From assembly GCA_014138095.1 (NCBI GenBank), contig JACGXE010000002.1, forward strand, positions 62,001-126,000: 64,000 nucleotides of DNA, given 5' to 3'. Position numbers and translations under genes: made by a program. The notes beneath the pieces were generated by a model. It saw only the letters and a program-made list of their open reading frames with translations, did not search any database and had not been told where the DNA came from. This document shows positions 25,871 through 34,647 of this stretch, in pieces; position 1 is the stretch's first letter; each line of letters starts with the position of its first letter. The DNA comes from Ochrobactrum sp. RH2CCR150 (GTDB lineage: Bacteria > Pseudomonadota > Alphaproteobacteria > Rhizobiales > Rhizobiaceae).

Positions 25871-26806
25871 TCAGAGCGTCGCCAGACGTTCTGTCAGAAG
25901 CGCGAAGAAACCATCGGCATCGACATCCTTGATGAAGAGCGCGTTCTTCGGACGGTCGGTCACTTCCCACCAGTCGACAACAGTTTCGCCGATGGTCAGC
26001 TCCGAATTGATCTCGATTTCCACGTTGCAATGACGGCCGGAATAAAGCTCCGGCTTCAACAAATAGGCGATGACATTTGGATCGTGCAGTGGGCCGCCAT
26101 CGGTGCCGTATTTCGCTTCGTCATAGCGTTCGAAGAATTCGAGCCATGCCGCGACGACTTCGCCAACATGGGTGCCGAGACCGCGAATGGCGGCGATGCG
26201 CTTTTCGGTGGTCAACACCTTATGGGTGACGTCAAGCGGCAGCATGGTGATCTGGATGCCGGATTTGAATACGACCGCTGCGGCATGTGGGTCGACATAG
26301 ATGTTGAATTCGGCCGAAGGCGTGATGTTGCCGCCCTCGAAATAGCCGCCGCCCATCAGCACGATTTCCTTGACGCGCTCGGCGATCTTCGGTTCGCGGA
26401 TCAGCGCGGAGGCAATGTTGGTTAGCGGTCCAAGCGGGCAAAGCGTGACGGTGCCCGGTTCTTCCTTCATCAGCGTTTCGATGATGAAGTCAACGCCGTG
26501 CTGCGCCTGCAGCGGCATGGTCGGCTTGGGCAGGTCATAGCCGTCGAGGCCGGTCTTGCCATGCACGTTTTCGGCGGTCACAAGCGGGCGCACCAGCGGG
26601 CGGATGGAGCCTGCAAACACCTTGGTGTCAGGCTTCTTCGCCACTTCGCAGATGGTGCGCGCGTTGATTTCGGTGCGGGCCAGCGGGCCGTTGCCCGCAA
26701 CGGCGGTAATGCCGAGAATGTCCAGTTCAGGACTTGCGAGTGCCAGAAGAATGGCGACGGCATCGTCCTGACCGGGATCGGTATCGATAATAATTTTACG
26801 GGCCAT
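25871..26806 (-). CDS. Nucleoside hydrolase
   Basis: Inosine-uridine preferring nucleoside hydrolase family, 311 residues, splitting nucleosides into base and ribose. The N-terminal calcium-binding motif IIDTDPGQDDAVA is complete, and GPLTNIASAL, GGGYFEGGNITPSAEFNIYV and the His region DPNVIAYLL follow as in the family. The ATG at 26806 follows AGGAAA. It is the last gene of the nucleoside uptake operon; its product ribose can go to the convergent rbsK. Confidence 0.93.
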   Translation of the reverse strand: MARKIIIDTDPGQDDAVAILLALASPELDILGITAVAGNGPLARTEINARTICEVAKKPDTKVFAGSIRPLVRPLVTAENVHGKTGLDGYDLPKPTMPLQAQHGVDFIIETLMKEEPGTVTLCPLGPLTNIASALIREPKIAERVKEIVLMGGGYFEGGNITPSAEFNIYVDPHAAAVVFKSGIQITMLPLDVTHKVLTTEKRIAAIRGLGTHVGEVVAAWLEFFERYDEAKYGTDGGPLHDPNVIAYLLKPELYSGRHCNVEIEINSELTIGETVVDWWEVTDRPKNALFIKDVDADGFFALLTERLATL

Positions 26807-26828
26807 GATAGGTTTCCTAATAGGGGAT

Positions 26829-28235
26829 TTAAAGAGCGTTGCGCGCTGCATTGACCGTCTGGTCGACAAGCGCTTCGAAAGAGATTTTCGCCGGGCGGCG
26901 CATATAGGTGACGATGTCGTCGGCCAGCAGCGGCTTGGACCAACGCTCCGCGATGATACGAGGGCCGTGCTGGATGGCGATCATGCTGAGGATCTGCGCT
27001 GCGTTACAGTCGACGTCATGACCAATGCCGCACACGATTTCGAGCGTGCGGTCGAAATCGCCTTCACCGAACCACAAGGCGATGACCTGCGCCGCGGCAT
27101 TCGGATAGACATGGATCCAGTTATATTCGGCATATTCCGCATCGCATTTCGCCCATGCATCCTGCCAGCTGTTTGCGGCATGGCAGGCATCGAGCGCGAA
27201 GGCCAAAACAGCGCCATATTCCGTTTCGGTTGAAAACAGCTTTATCGTTGAAACAAGCAGTTCACGCGTGTCTTTTACGGCAAAAGCGCGGGCCGCCATG
27301 ACGGCATTGAATACCTCGCCCAGAATGCCATTGCCGGCATGGGAAATCTCCGCGTCCATCCATGCAAGCCGTGCCGCTTCGCGGGCGCGACCGGGCACAA
27401 CCATGCCGCAAATAGTGCCGCGCATCTGCGCGCCTATCCATTCATCAAACGGATTGTCGGATGTGCCGGTTTCCGGCGGCGTCAGGCCGCGGCGCATATT
27501 GGAAAGCGCAATGGCTTCCGCCGACCAGCCAAGCGGGATCAGTGAAGTCCAGCGCTCAGCAATGTCACGGCTGGTGACGGCGGAACCCTTGTCGCCAAAG
27601 GCTTCCAGAAAGGCGATTTCAAAGGTGATGTCGTCATTATAGGTGTTTGGCTCACGCACATAATCGCGGATCGGGCCGAAAACCTCCATGATATTTTCAG
27701 CCGTATAGCCTTCGAGTGCGGTTCCAGCTGCCGCGCCCACGAGCTGCGCCATCCATGCTGCTGCGGTGCGGTCGCGGAAATCGTCAGACTGTACAGCATA
27801 GAGCACATCGTCCGGCCATTGAACGGCAGCGTCGAACTGCTCCCACGAGGTGTAACGCACCGTCTTCTGCGAGATGTGGTTCGGGTCGGGCCTTGCTGCC
27901 CGCATCAGCACGCGCAGGCGCATGTCGATGCGGTAAAGCGTTTCGAAATCGCGGCGCTCAAGCGCTGCCAGCCCATCACGCAGAAGCTCTGCGTAAGGCT
28001 CCGGCAGATAGCCCTTGTTTTCCAACGATTGCAGCGCACCAGCCATCAGGCATTCTGGGGCTGCCGATCCGGGCACATTGCTTTTCCAGAACATGGCCAT
28101 GAGATCGTCCTGCGCCTTCATGACGGCGCTCGCATCCCATGTCTGTTCTTCCGCCGTGCGCACCACGGGTTTGGTGTCGCGCAGCAGGTCGCGGGTCAGT
28201 TCCCAAGCCTTCATGTTCTTCTCATTTTCATGCAT
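26829..28235 (-). CDS. ADP-ribosylglycohydrolase family protein
   Basis: Protein of 468 residues with a C-terminal ADP-ribosylglycohydrolase (DraG-like) fold, from about residue 155. Metal motifs are present but altered: NDDIT in NTYNDDITFEI (usual TDDT), and GIGHDVDCNAAQILSMIA (usual GGDTDTNAA). The first Gly-rich motif reads GAAAGTALEG with Thr where Asp is usual. About 150 N-terminal residues are extra. Its place between nucleoside permease and nucleoside hydrolase genes suggests it acts on ribosylated metabolites rather than on proteins, which is inference. The ATG at 28235 follows the permease stop by one base. Confidence 0.85.
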   Translation of the reverse strand: MHENEKNMKAWELTRDLLRDTKPVVRTAEEQTWDASAVMKAQDDLMAMFWKSNVPGSAAPECLMAGALQSLENKGYLPEPYAELLRDGLAALERRDFETLYRIDMRLRVLMRAARPDPNHISQKTVRYTSWEQFDAAVQWPDDVLYAVQSDDFRDRTAAAWMAQLVGAAAGTALEGYTAENIMEVFGPIRDYVREPNTYNDDITFEIAFLEAFGDKGSAVTSRDIAERWTSLIPLGWSAEAIALSNMRRGLTPPETGTSDNPFDEWIGAQMRGTICGMVVPGRAREAARLAWMDAEISHAGNGILGEVFNAVMAARAFAVKDTRELLVSTIKLFSTETEYGAVLAFALDACHAANSWQDAWAKCDAEYAEYNWIHVYPNAAAQVIALWFGEGDFDRTLEIVCGIGHDVDCNAAQILSMIAIQHGPRIIAERWSKPLLADDIVTYMRRPAKISFEALVDQTVNAARNAL

Positions 28236-28236
28236 G

Positions 28237-29133
28237 TCAGGAGTTCTTCAATTGCCGTGCGCGCCGCTGCTTGCGGGCGGCATGGATCGTCAGCACGACC
28301 ACCGGAACGAGATAGGGGATCATCTGCATCAGTTCGAACGGCAGTCCGAGACTTTGCAGCGTGATGGCGAGTGATTCCGCAGCGGCCAGCACAAGGCTTG
28401 CGGCAAGCGTGCCCCATGCCGTTCCCTGTCCCATCACTTCGGCTGCAATCGCGATAAAGCCGCGACCGGCGGTCATGTTCTGGGCAAACCAGGTCACATA
28501 GCCAAGTGAAAGATAGGCGCCCGCCGCACCGCCGAAGATGCCGGAAAGCACCAGCGCTTGCATCTGCACGCGCCCGACATGGATGCCCGCCGCCCGTGCC
28601 GATTTGGGATCGACGCCGGTGGCGCGCAGATGCAGGCCGAAGCGGGTGCGCATCATCAACAGGCTGACCGCCGGGACGGCCAGAAGGGCGGCGAAGGTCA
28701 GCACATGGATATTGCCGATGAAAGGCACCGGCAGGCTTGGCAGCGCGCCGCTTTTCAGCGCGCCCGACATGCCCTTGTCGCCGGTGGCGAGATAAAGGCC
28801 GAGCGTTGTTGCCGCCGCCGCTGCAATGTTCAGCGCAATGCCGGTCATGATCAGATCGGTGCCGAGCCGGTTGACTGAAACCGACATGATCCAGCCGAGA
28901 AGCGCGCCTGCAATCAGCGCGGCCAAAAGGCCGATGGCCGGGCTTCCCGTTGCGGCACTGGCGAGAACGGCGATGAGCGCCGCCACAAGCATCATGCCTT
29001 CCATGCCGATATTCAGAACACCGGCGCGGTCCGAAATCATCACGCCAAGCGCCGCCAGCAGAAGCGGCGTTGAAACGCGCAGGATCGTGCCGATGAAGGA
29101 CGGATCGAGAATTTGTGCGAGAACGGTGCTCAT
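28237..29133 (-). CDS. BMP-type nucleoside ABC transporter permease (NupQ-like)
   Basis: Second permease of a BmpA-dependent importer, 298 residues, with about eight helices. GVLNIGMEGMMLVAALIAVL is the motif characteristic of this branch, followed by GTDLIMTGIALNIAAAAATT and TGVDPKSARAAGIHV in the cytoplasmic coupling loop. It overlaps the preceding permease gene by four bases. Known relatives import purine or general nucleosides (e.g. B. subtilis NupNOPQ). Confidence 0.92.
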   Translation of the reverse strand: MSTVLAQILDPSFIGTILRVSTPLLLAALGVMISDRAGVLNIGMEGMMLVAALIAVLASAATGSPAIGLLAALIAGALLGWIMSVSVNRLGTDLIMTGIALNIAAAAATTLGLYLATGDKGMSGALKSGALPSLPVPFIGNIHVLTFAALLAVPAVSLLMMRTRFGLHLRATGVDPKSARAAGIHVGRVQMQALVLSGIFGGAAGAYLSLGYVTWFAQNMTAGRGFIAIAAEVMGQGTAWGTLAASLVLAAAESLAITLQSLGLPFELMQMIPYLVPVVVLTIHAARKQRRARQLKNS

Positions 29134-30224
29134 GCGTGTTCTCCAATCTGCCGTTCGGAAGCCTGTTCGTCCTTGCGGTTACGCAAGTTGCGGATCAGGC
29201 GCAGCACGGATGGGTGGTTATGAATGACGCTTGCCGTCGAACCCACCATGATGGCCGCTGTTACCAGCCCCACCACTTCGGTCGGGATATTCATGTTGCG
29301 GGCGAGAAGGTCGCCGCCAACCTGAACGAAACCGAGGAACAGGGCAGCCGGTATGAGCATGAACGGGTTTTCGCGCGCCAGAATGGCGACGACAAGACCG
29401 GTCCAGCCATAGCCCGGCAGATCTAGCCAGGAGAAGCGCGCATGAAGGCCCAGCACTTCCAGCGCGCCCGCCATGCCTGCCACCAGACCGCCGACGATCT
29501 GCGCCCGCATGATGATGCGTTTCAGCGGCAGGCCGAGATGATTGGCGAAGCCGGGACTGGAGCCTGCAATGCGGATATTGAGGCCGGACCGCGTCCAGTA
29601 AAGCCAGATGCCGCCCGCGATACAGGCGAGGATGGCGATGATCGAGCCGCTGTTGAGGCGCGTGCCCGCCAGAAGCCGGTCAAGCTTTGCCTCAGGCGGA
29701 ATTCTGTAGGACATCATGCCGCCCGCTGCCGGGTCGCGGATGACGTAATTCAGCACGAACAGGCCGAGAAACAGGAAGGCATAGTTCAGCACCAGCGATG
29801 TCACCATTTCCGATGCGCCGAAGCGCAGGCGCAGAGCCGCCGGAATGGTGCAGGCAAAGCTGCCCGCGACCGCGCCGCACAGTATGGCGACCGGCAGCGA
29901 AAACCAGCCGAGCGACGGGATCAGCACAGCGCCGGTCACCGCACCGAGCGCACCCAGAAAGAAACCGCTTTCCGCACCGAGATTGAACAGGCCGGAGCGG
30001 AACATGATGGTGATGGCAAGGCCGGTCAGCATGATCGGCGTTGCCGCTTCCACCATATTGCCCATATGGCGAATGCTGCCGAAGGGGCCAAGAAAGAACG
30101 TCTTCAGGATCGCCGCCGGGTCGTCCTGCATCAGCGCCAGCGGCACCAGCAGCACGGCCATGATGACGGCGATAACCAGCACGGTCAGAAAGAAGGGAAC
30201 GAGGGAAGCCAGAATTTTATGCAT
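29130..30224 (-). CDS. BMP-type nucleoside ABC transporter permease (NupP-like)
   Basis: First permease of the importer, 364 residues, with GLFNLGAESGFFLGALGAVT as the family motif, EMVTSLVLNYAFLFL and the coupling loop IRIAGSSPGFANHLGLPL. The start abuts the ATPase stop (shared base at 30224), so translation is probably coupled. It pairs with the 28237-29133 product. Confidence 0.92.
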   Translation of the reverse strand: MHKILASLVPFFLTVLVIAVIMAVLLVPLALMQDDPAAILKTFFLGPFGSIRHMGNMVEAATPIMLTGLAITIMFRSGLFNLGAESGFFLGALGAVTGAVLIPSLGWFSLPVAILCGAVAGSFACTIPAALRLRFGASEMVTSLVLNYAFLFLGLFVLNYVIRDPAAGGMMSYRIPPEAKLDRLLAGTRLNSGSIIAILACIAGGIWLYWTRSGLNIRIAGSSPGFANHLGLPLKRIIMRAQIVGGLVAGMAGALEVLGLHARFSWLDLPGYGWTGLVVAILARENPFMLIPAALFLGFVQVGGDLLARNMNIPTEVVGLVTAAIMVGSTASVIHNHPSVLRLIRNLRNRKDEQASERQIGEHA

Positions 30225-31774
30225 CAGGCAGCCACCTTGGTTCCGAGCATGTAGGGGCCGAGCGTCGCAGGCGTGATGTCGGGCCCGTTTTCCAGATGGG
30301 CGACGATGCGCCCGTTGAAGAGCACAACAACCCGGTCGCTGAGACGCAGCAATTCGTCGAGATCGGCGCTGACCAGCAACACCGCGCAGCCGCCTTGTGC
30401 CACTTCGTCAATACGACGATGCAGAAACGCTGCCGCCGAAACGTCGATGCCGCGTGTCGGCTGATCGGCGATGAGAAATTTCGGATTGGTCGCCAGTTCG
30501 CGTGCAGCAATCAGCTTTTGCGCATTGCCGCCGGAAAGCGAATCGAGCCGCTCCGTAATCGCGCCTGCGCGCACCGAGTAGCGCTTGATCATGCCCTGCA
30601 CGCGCGTCTTGATCGCGTTCCAGCGCAGGAAAGGACCTCTATCCGTTTCGGGATTGCGATCGGTTCCGGCGATTGCATTTTCCGCCAGAGACAAGCCGGG
30701 CGCGCCGCCTTGTGAAAAGCGGTCGGCGGGAAGATAGGCAAGGCCTTTTTTGCGCCAGCTCGCCGTGTCGGCGCGCAGCATATTCGCGTCGTTGAGGCTG
30801 ATGGTGCCGTTCGCGGCTTCGGCAAGACCGGAAAGAACGGAAACAAGGCCGCGCTGGCCGCTGCCGTCCACACCTGCAACACCGACGATTTCGCCTGCAC
30901 CAATGGTGAGGCTGATATCGTTGATGCGGTCGGCAGGATCGGGCGCTTTGGTCGTCACGCCATTCATGGCGAGGACGGTTCTGGTCGGGCCGGTCTTGTG
31001 GGCGCGTTTTGGAATGTCGACCGCATGGCCCATGACCATCTGCATGATGGCGTCGTCCGGCACATCGGCAAGCTTTTCCGTGCCGGTAACGGCACCGGCG
31101 CGCAGCACGGTGACGCTTTCCGCCAGCTCGCGCACTTCGTTCAGCTTGTGCGAAATGAAAAGAATGGTGATACCGTCGTCGCGCAGACTTTTCAGCCGCC
31201 GCATCAGTTCCTCAATCTCCGGCGGAGAGAGAACGGCAGTCGGCTCGTCGAGGATCAGCAAACGGGTCCGGCGTGCCAGCGCCTTCAGGATTTCGACCTT
31301 CTGTTGCGCAGCCACGGACAGCACGCCCGTGATCGCATCCGGGTCGGCATGCAGGTCATATTGCTGCATCAGTTCATCGACCATTTTGCGCGCGGCAACA
31401 CGGTCAATCAGCCCCGCCTTCACCGGCTCATGACCGAGAATGATGTTTTCCGTCACGGTCAGTGTCGGCACCAGCGAGAAATGCTGGTGCACCATGCCGA
31501 TGCCCTTGGTGGCGGCATCTTCCGGCGACCAGGACGCAATATGCTGGCCATCGATGACGATTTCTCCCGCCGTGGCATTTTCAATGCCGAACAGGATTTT
31601 CATGAGCGTCGATTTGCCGGCGCCGTTCTCGCCGCAAATGGCATGGATCGATCCGGCGCGGATCGAAAACGACACGTCGCTGAGCGCGACGGTGCCGTTC
31701 GGATAGACCTTGCTCACATCGTGGAAGGCGACGATTGCATCGCCGCCTTCATGTTTTTCAGCTGGATTTGACAC
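30224..31774 (-). CDS. Nucleoside ABC transporter ATPase, two-domain (NupO-like)
   Basis: ATPase of 516 residues with two nucleotide-binding domains. The first has Walker A GENGAGKSTLMK, signature LSVAAQQKVEILKA and Walker B LLILDEPTAVLSP. The second has a degenerate Walker A (GVDGSGQRGLVS) but an intact LSGGNAQKLIAARE signature, a pattern usual in this sugar/nucleoside group. It starts two bases after the binding protein stop. Confidence 0.93.
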   Translation of the reverse strand: MSNPAEKHEGGDAIVAFHDVSKVYPNGTVALSDVSFSIRAGSIHAICGENGAGKSTLMKILFGIENATAGEIVIDGQHIASWSPEDAATKGIGMVHQHFSLVPTLTVTENIILGHEPVKAGLIDRVAARKMVDELMQQYDLHADPDAITGVLSVAAQQKVEILKALARRTRLLILDEPTAVLSPPEIEELMRRLKSLRDDGITILFISHKLNEVRELAESVTVLRAGAVTGTEKLADVPDDAIMQMVMGHAVDIPKRAHKTGPTRTVLAMNGVTTKAPDPADRINDISLTIGAGEIVGVAGVDGSGQRGLVSVLSGLAEAANGTISLNDANMLRADTASWRKKGLAYLPADRFSQGGAPGLSLAENAIAGTDRNPETDRGPFLRWNAIKTRVQGMIKRYSVRAGAITERLDSLSGGNAQKLIAARELATNPKFLIADQPTRGIDVSAAAFLHRRIDEVAQGGCAVLLVSADLDELLRLSDRVVVLFNGRIVAHLENGPDITPATLGPYMLGTKVAA

Positions 31775-31776
31775 GA

Positions 31777-32880
31777 TCAGGGACGAACCTTGTTGCGCAT
31801 CGCATTGAGATCTTCGGTGCTGAGGCCAAAACCGGTCGGAACCGTGATCTTGCCTTCGGAAATCTCGTCGGAAGCCTTCTTGATAGCGTCCTTGGTTTCC
31901 TGGCTGGCCATGGTGGCCATGTTGCCATCGGTCACGATGCCGACTGCGCCTTCCTTCAGGCCGAGCGCTTCCGCCTTGCCGAAGGGCAGGTCGCCTGCCT
32001 TGAAACGGTCATAGGCCTGTAAAAGGCTGACATCGACATTCTTGAGAACGGAGCTGACAACCTGCTTGGCAATGGCCGGGTCGCTGTCCTTGAAGATCGC
32101 TTCCTGATCGGAATCGACGCCGAGCACATATTTGCCGGTTTCCTTGGCAGCCGAAAGCTGGCCGAGGCCGGTCTGCGACGCGACCACAAAGCCGAGCGCC
32201 ACATTGGAGCGATATTGTGCGAGGCCGAGTTCCTTGCCCTTGGCGGCGTCCATGAAGGAACCGGCATAGGAAATGGCGATCTTCACATCCGGCGTGACCG
32301 ACTGCGCACCGGCGATATAACCGGCGAGGAAGTCGTTGATGACGGGGATGTCCATGCCGCCGAGGAAGCCCAGATTCTTGCCGGTATCGCCGAGCTTGCC
32401 GTCTTTCAGCAGCGAGGCTGCCAGCATGCCGCCGAGATAGGAGCCTTCATTCTGCTTGTACTGGATGGAATAGACGTTGTCATAGCCGCCTTCCTCATAA
32501 GGAACGCTGGCATCGTAAAGAACGTATTTTTTGTCCGGATACTGCTTTGCAACCGAACCGACGGTTTCCGACATCTGATAGGTGCCGCCGATGATCAGAT
32601 CCCAATCCTGTTCGGAAGCGTCGAGGAAGACAGGCTCCCACTTGGTCGGATCGTCGCCGATTTCGAGAATCTTGGTCTCGACATCGTCGCCATATTTGTC
32701 CTTGATCATCTTCATGCCTTTGGCGGCGGAATCGAAGAACGATTTGTCGCCAAGCGCGCCATTGATGATGAGCAGGATCTTGTCCTTGGCTTCCGCCGCC
32801 GTGGCGAAGGTGCCCATTGCCGTCGTGGCGGCAAGAGCAAAGGCAAGATGAATTATTCCCCGTCTGGTGGATTTGAGCAC
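31777..32880 (-). CDS. BMP family nucleoside-binding lipoprotein/periplasmic protein
   Basis: Substrate-binding protein of the BmpA/Med type, 367 residues, first gene of the operon. After a signal peptide (LAFALAATTAMGTFATAAEA) come KILLIINGALGDKSFFDSA, GGTYQMSETVGSVAKQYPDK and YIAGAQSVTPDVKIAISYAG, all typical of the family. No lipobox is seen, so it is likely a soluble periplasmic protein. The start is GTG at 32880 with GGAG eight bases upstream. Relatives bind purine nucleosides, matching the hydrolase and kinase genes around. Confidence 0.9.
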   Translation of the reverse strand: MLKSTRRGIIHLAFALAATTAMGTFATAAEAKDKILLIINGALGDKSFFDSAAKGMKMIKDKYGDDVETKILEIGDDPTKWEPVFLDASEQDWDLIIGGTYQMSETVGSVAKQYPDKKYVLYDASVPYEEGGYDNVYSIQYKQNEGSYLGGMLAASLLKDGKLGDTGKNLGFLGGMDIPVINDFLAGYIAGAQSVTPDVKIAISYAGSFMDAAKGKELGLAQYRSNVALGFVVASQTGLGQLSAAKETGKYVLGVDSDQEAIFKDSDPAIAKQVVSSVLKNVDVSLLQAYDRFKAGDLPFGKAEALGLKEGAVGIVTDGNMATMASQETKDAIKKASDEISEGKITVPTGFGLSTEDLNAMRNKVRP

Positions 32881-33108
32881 AACGCAACTCCAGTTTCTAT
32901 GTTCGATGAGATGGTTTTTCCTTGCTCCGGCAAAATGCCACCCGCAGAACCCCCATGCATGGTGCGATCAAACGATGACGGCTTGCGGGAGTCAATCTCC
33001 TTCGATTTGCGTCACTGTGGACAATAGGTTCCTGAAACGAAATGCATGGCTTCTGGAATGCAATTGGGTCCTGTAAGTTGCCGCCTGTATTCTATGGACG
33101 GAGTGGCC

Positions 33109-33702
33109 GTGAAGAAAATCGTTGGACTGGCAATTCTTGCACTGCTCGCGGCCTTTCCGGCCCATGCAGAGGACGACTGGAAGGCGATTGAAGAGGTCAA
33201 GCCCTATGCCATTACAGGGCAGACCGGCATTGATCTCTATCGATCCATCGGCCAGCGTGGGCCGAAGATCGGCATCGGACGGGTGATCGCCCATACGACC
33301 TATGTGCTGACCTGGGATCGCAAATTCGATCACAGCAACAATGCCTGCACGATCCTGTCTGCAAAGCCGAAGCTGAAAATCACCTATACGCTGCCGAAAC
33401 CGTCGGAAAAGCTGCCGTCACCGGTGCGCGAAAACTGGGACGTTTTCATCGAAGGCATTCGCAAGCATGAGCTGGTGCATGGCGACAGCGCCAAGGACAT
33501 GACGCGCGAGATCGTGCGCCGAACGGTCGGACTTTCCGTGCCTAACGACCCGAAATGTCAGAAAATCCGCAAGGTGCTGATCAAGGAAATCACCGATCTG
33601 GTTGCCGTACAGCGTGCACATGGCCGCGATTTCGACCGTGTCGAGATGGGCAATGGCGGCAATGTGCAGCAGCTTGTGCTCGCGCTGGTGAATGGCGGCT
33701 AA
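33109..33702 (+). CDS. Secreted DUF922 zinc-protease-like protein
   Basis: Exported protein of 197 residues, signal peptide KIVGLAILALLAAFPAHA. The mature part is a DUF922 domain with the zinc-peptidase motif HELVH in RKHELVHGDSAKD. It opens with ...YAITGQTGIDLYRSIGQRGP, the usual start of the family. The GTG at 33109 follows ACGGAG. The family is predicted to be protease-like but function is not established. Its stop directly abuts that of the convergent GntR gene, with no spacer. Confidence 0.8.
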   Translation: MKKIVGLAILALLAAFPAHAEDDWKAIEEVKPYAITGQTGIDLYRSIGQRGPKIGIGRVIAHTTYVLTWDRKFDHSNNACTILSAKPKLKITYTLPKPSEKLPSPVRENWDVFIEGIRKHELVHGDSAKDMTREIVRRTVGLSVPNDPKCQKIRKVLIKEITDLVAVQRAHGRDFDRVEMGNGGNVQQLVLALVNGG

Positions 33703-34419
33703 TCAGAGATCCATGACGTCACGCCGGTCCTCGGCGATCAGCTTGCGTATCTGCTGCACGATCTGGTCGCCATGGGCCTTGCCCAGCAGGTCGGCGGTTT
33801 CGACATCCTGTTCCTCGATGGCGCGGATCATGTCTTCGTGTTCCGTCACATATTGTTCCGGCAACTGGTCCGAGAAGGACGAATAATAAAGGCGCAGCAG
33901 GCGGCGACCTTCATCGAGAAGGCGCGCGAAAAAACTCGTATAGAACGGGTTGCGCCCGGCTTCGGCAATCGCTGCGTGAAAATCGCGGTTGGTCGAGATC
34001 ATGTCCAGCGCATTCTGGGCACGCACGGCCTTGGCAAAATCTTCCTGATGGGCGCGAATGATCTTGAGGTCCGCTTTGGTGCGGTGACGCGCAGCAAGCC
34101 GCGTCGTGACGCGATACATCAGGGTGATCGCGTCGAAAAAGGCGGGCAGGCTTAGAAAGTCGATATTGGAAACCACCGTCGAGCGGTTCGGCAATGTCGT
34201 GACAAAGCCGTCGCTGGCAAGCCGGACCAGCGCTTCGCGGATCGGCGTGCGCGACATGGCAAAGCGCTCTGCCAGCTGGTTCTCGTCGATCGGGCTACCG
34301 GGCGCGAGCGAAAGATCGATGATTTCATCGCGCAGCACATCATAGACCATCTTGACGCCTGAGCCCTTCTTGCGGTCGGCTGATTGGTTCGCCGATTGGC
34401 TGGATGGTGCTTTGCTCAT
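33703..34419 (-). CDS. GntR family regulator, FCD subgroup
   Basis: Regulator of 238 residues: a winged helix-turn-helix (LAERFAMSRTPIREALVRLA, about residues 50-85) and an all-helical FCD ligand domain with metal-type His residues (ARHRTKADL, NRDFHAAIAEAG, TEHEDMIRAI). The ATG at 34419 follows AAGGAC. It is divergent from the DapA-family gene, so it probably controls that and the Ldh gene; such regulators usually respond to an organic acid or a pathway intermediate. Confidence 0.9.
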   Translation of the reverse strand: MSKAPSSQSANQSADRKKGSGVKMVYDVLRDEIIDLSLAPGSPIDENQLAERFAMSRTPIREALVRLASDGFVTTLPNRSTVVSNIDFLSLPAFFDAITLMYRVTTRLAARHRTKADLKIIRAHQEDFAKAVRAQNALDMISTNRDFHAAIAEAGRNPFYTSFFARLLDEGRRLLRLYYSSFSDQLPEQYVTEHEDMIRAIEEQDVETADLLGKAHGDQIVQQIRKLIAEDRRDVMDL

Positions 34420-34549
34420 GGCATGTCCTTTTATTGAAAGGGGCAGGGCGTGAAGAGCCGGGAGGCATGCTTTCACGCAGCTATCCGCAATATCCTTTGT
34501 GATGGTGATTGGATCGTAGTTGCAATTGAAATTTTAGTCGACAAGAAAA

Positions 34550-34562
34550 ATACATTGTGTAT
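34550..34562 (+). promoter_or_regulatory. Candidate GntR operator
   Basis: ATACA-TTG-TGTAT is a perfect short inverted repeat in the 228-bp spacer between the GntR gene and the DapA-family gene. TTGT and ACAAG steps nearby fit the FCD style of site. Weak evidence, by position and symmetry only. Confidence 0.4.
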
Positions 34563-34647
34563 ATTTGTCTTCATACAAGGCTTGCTGAAGCCGGTTGTAG
34601 ACTCTGGTTGATTGAAAAACGCGTTGAAGAGATTCAAGGACAGGACC

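Noticed and set aside
32881..33108. Possible purine riboswitch before the BMP nucleoside operon
   Set aside because: No purine-aptamer core or suitable helices could be found in the short leader.
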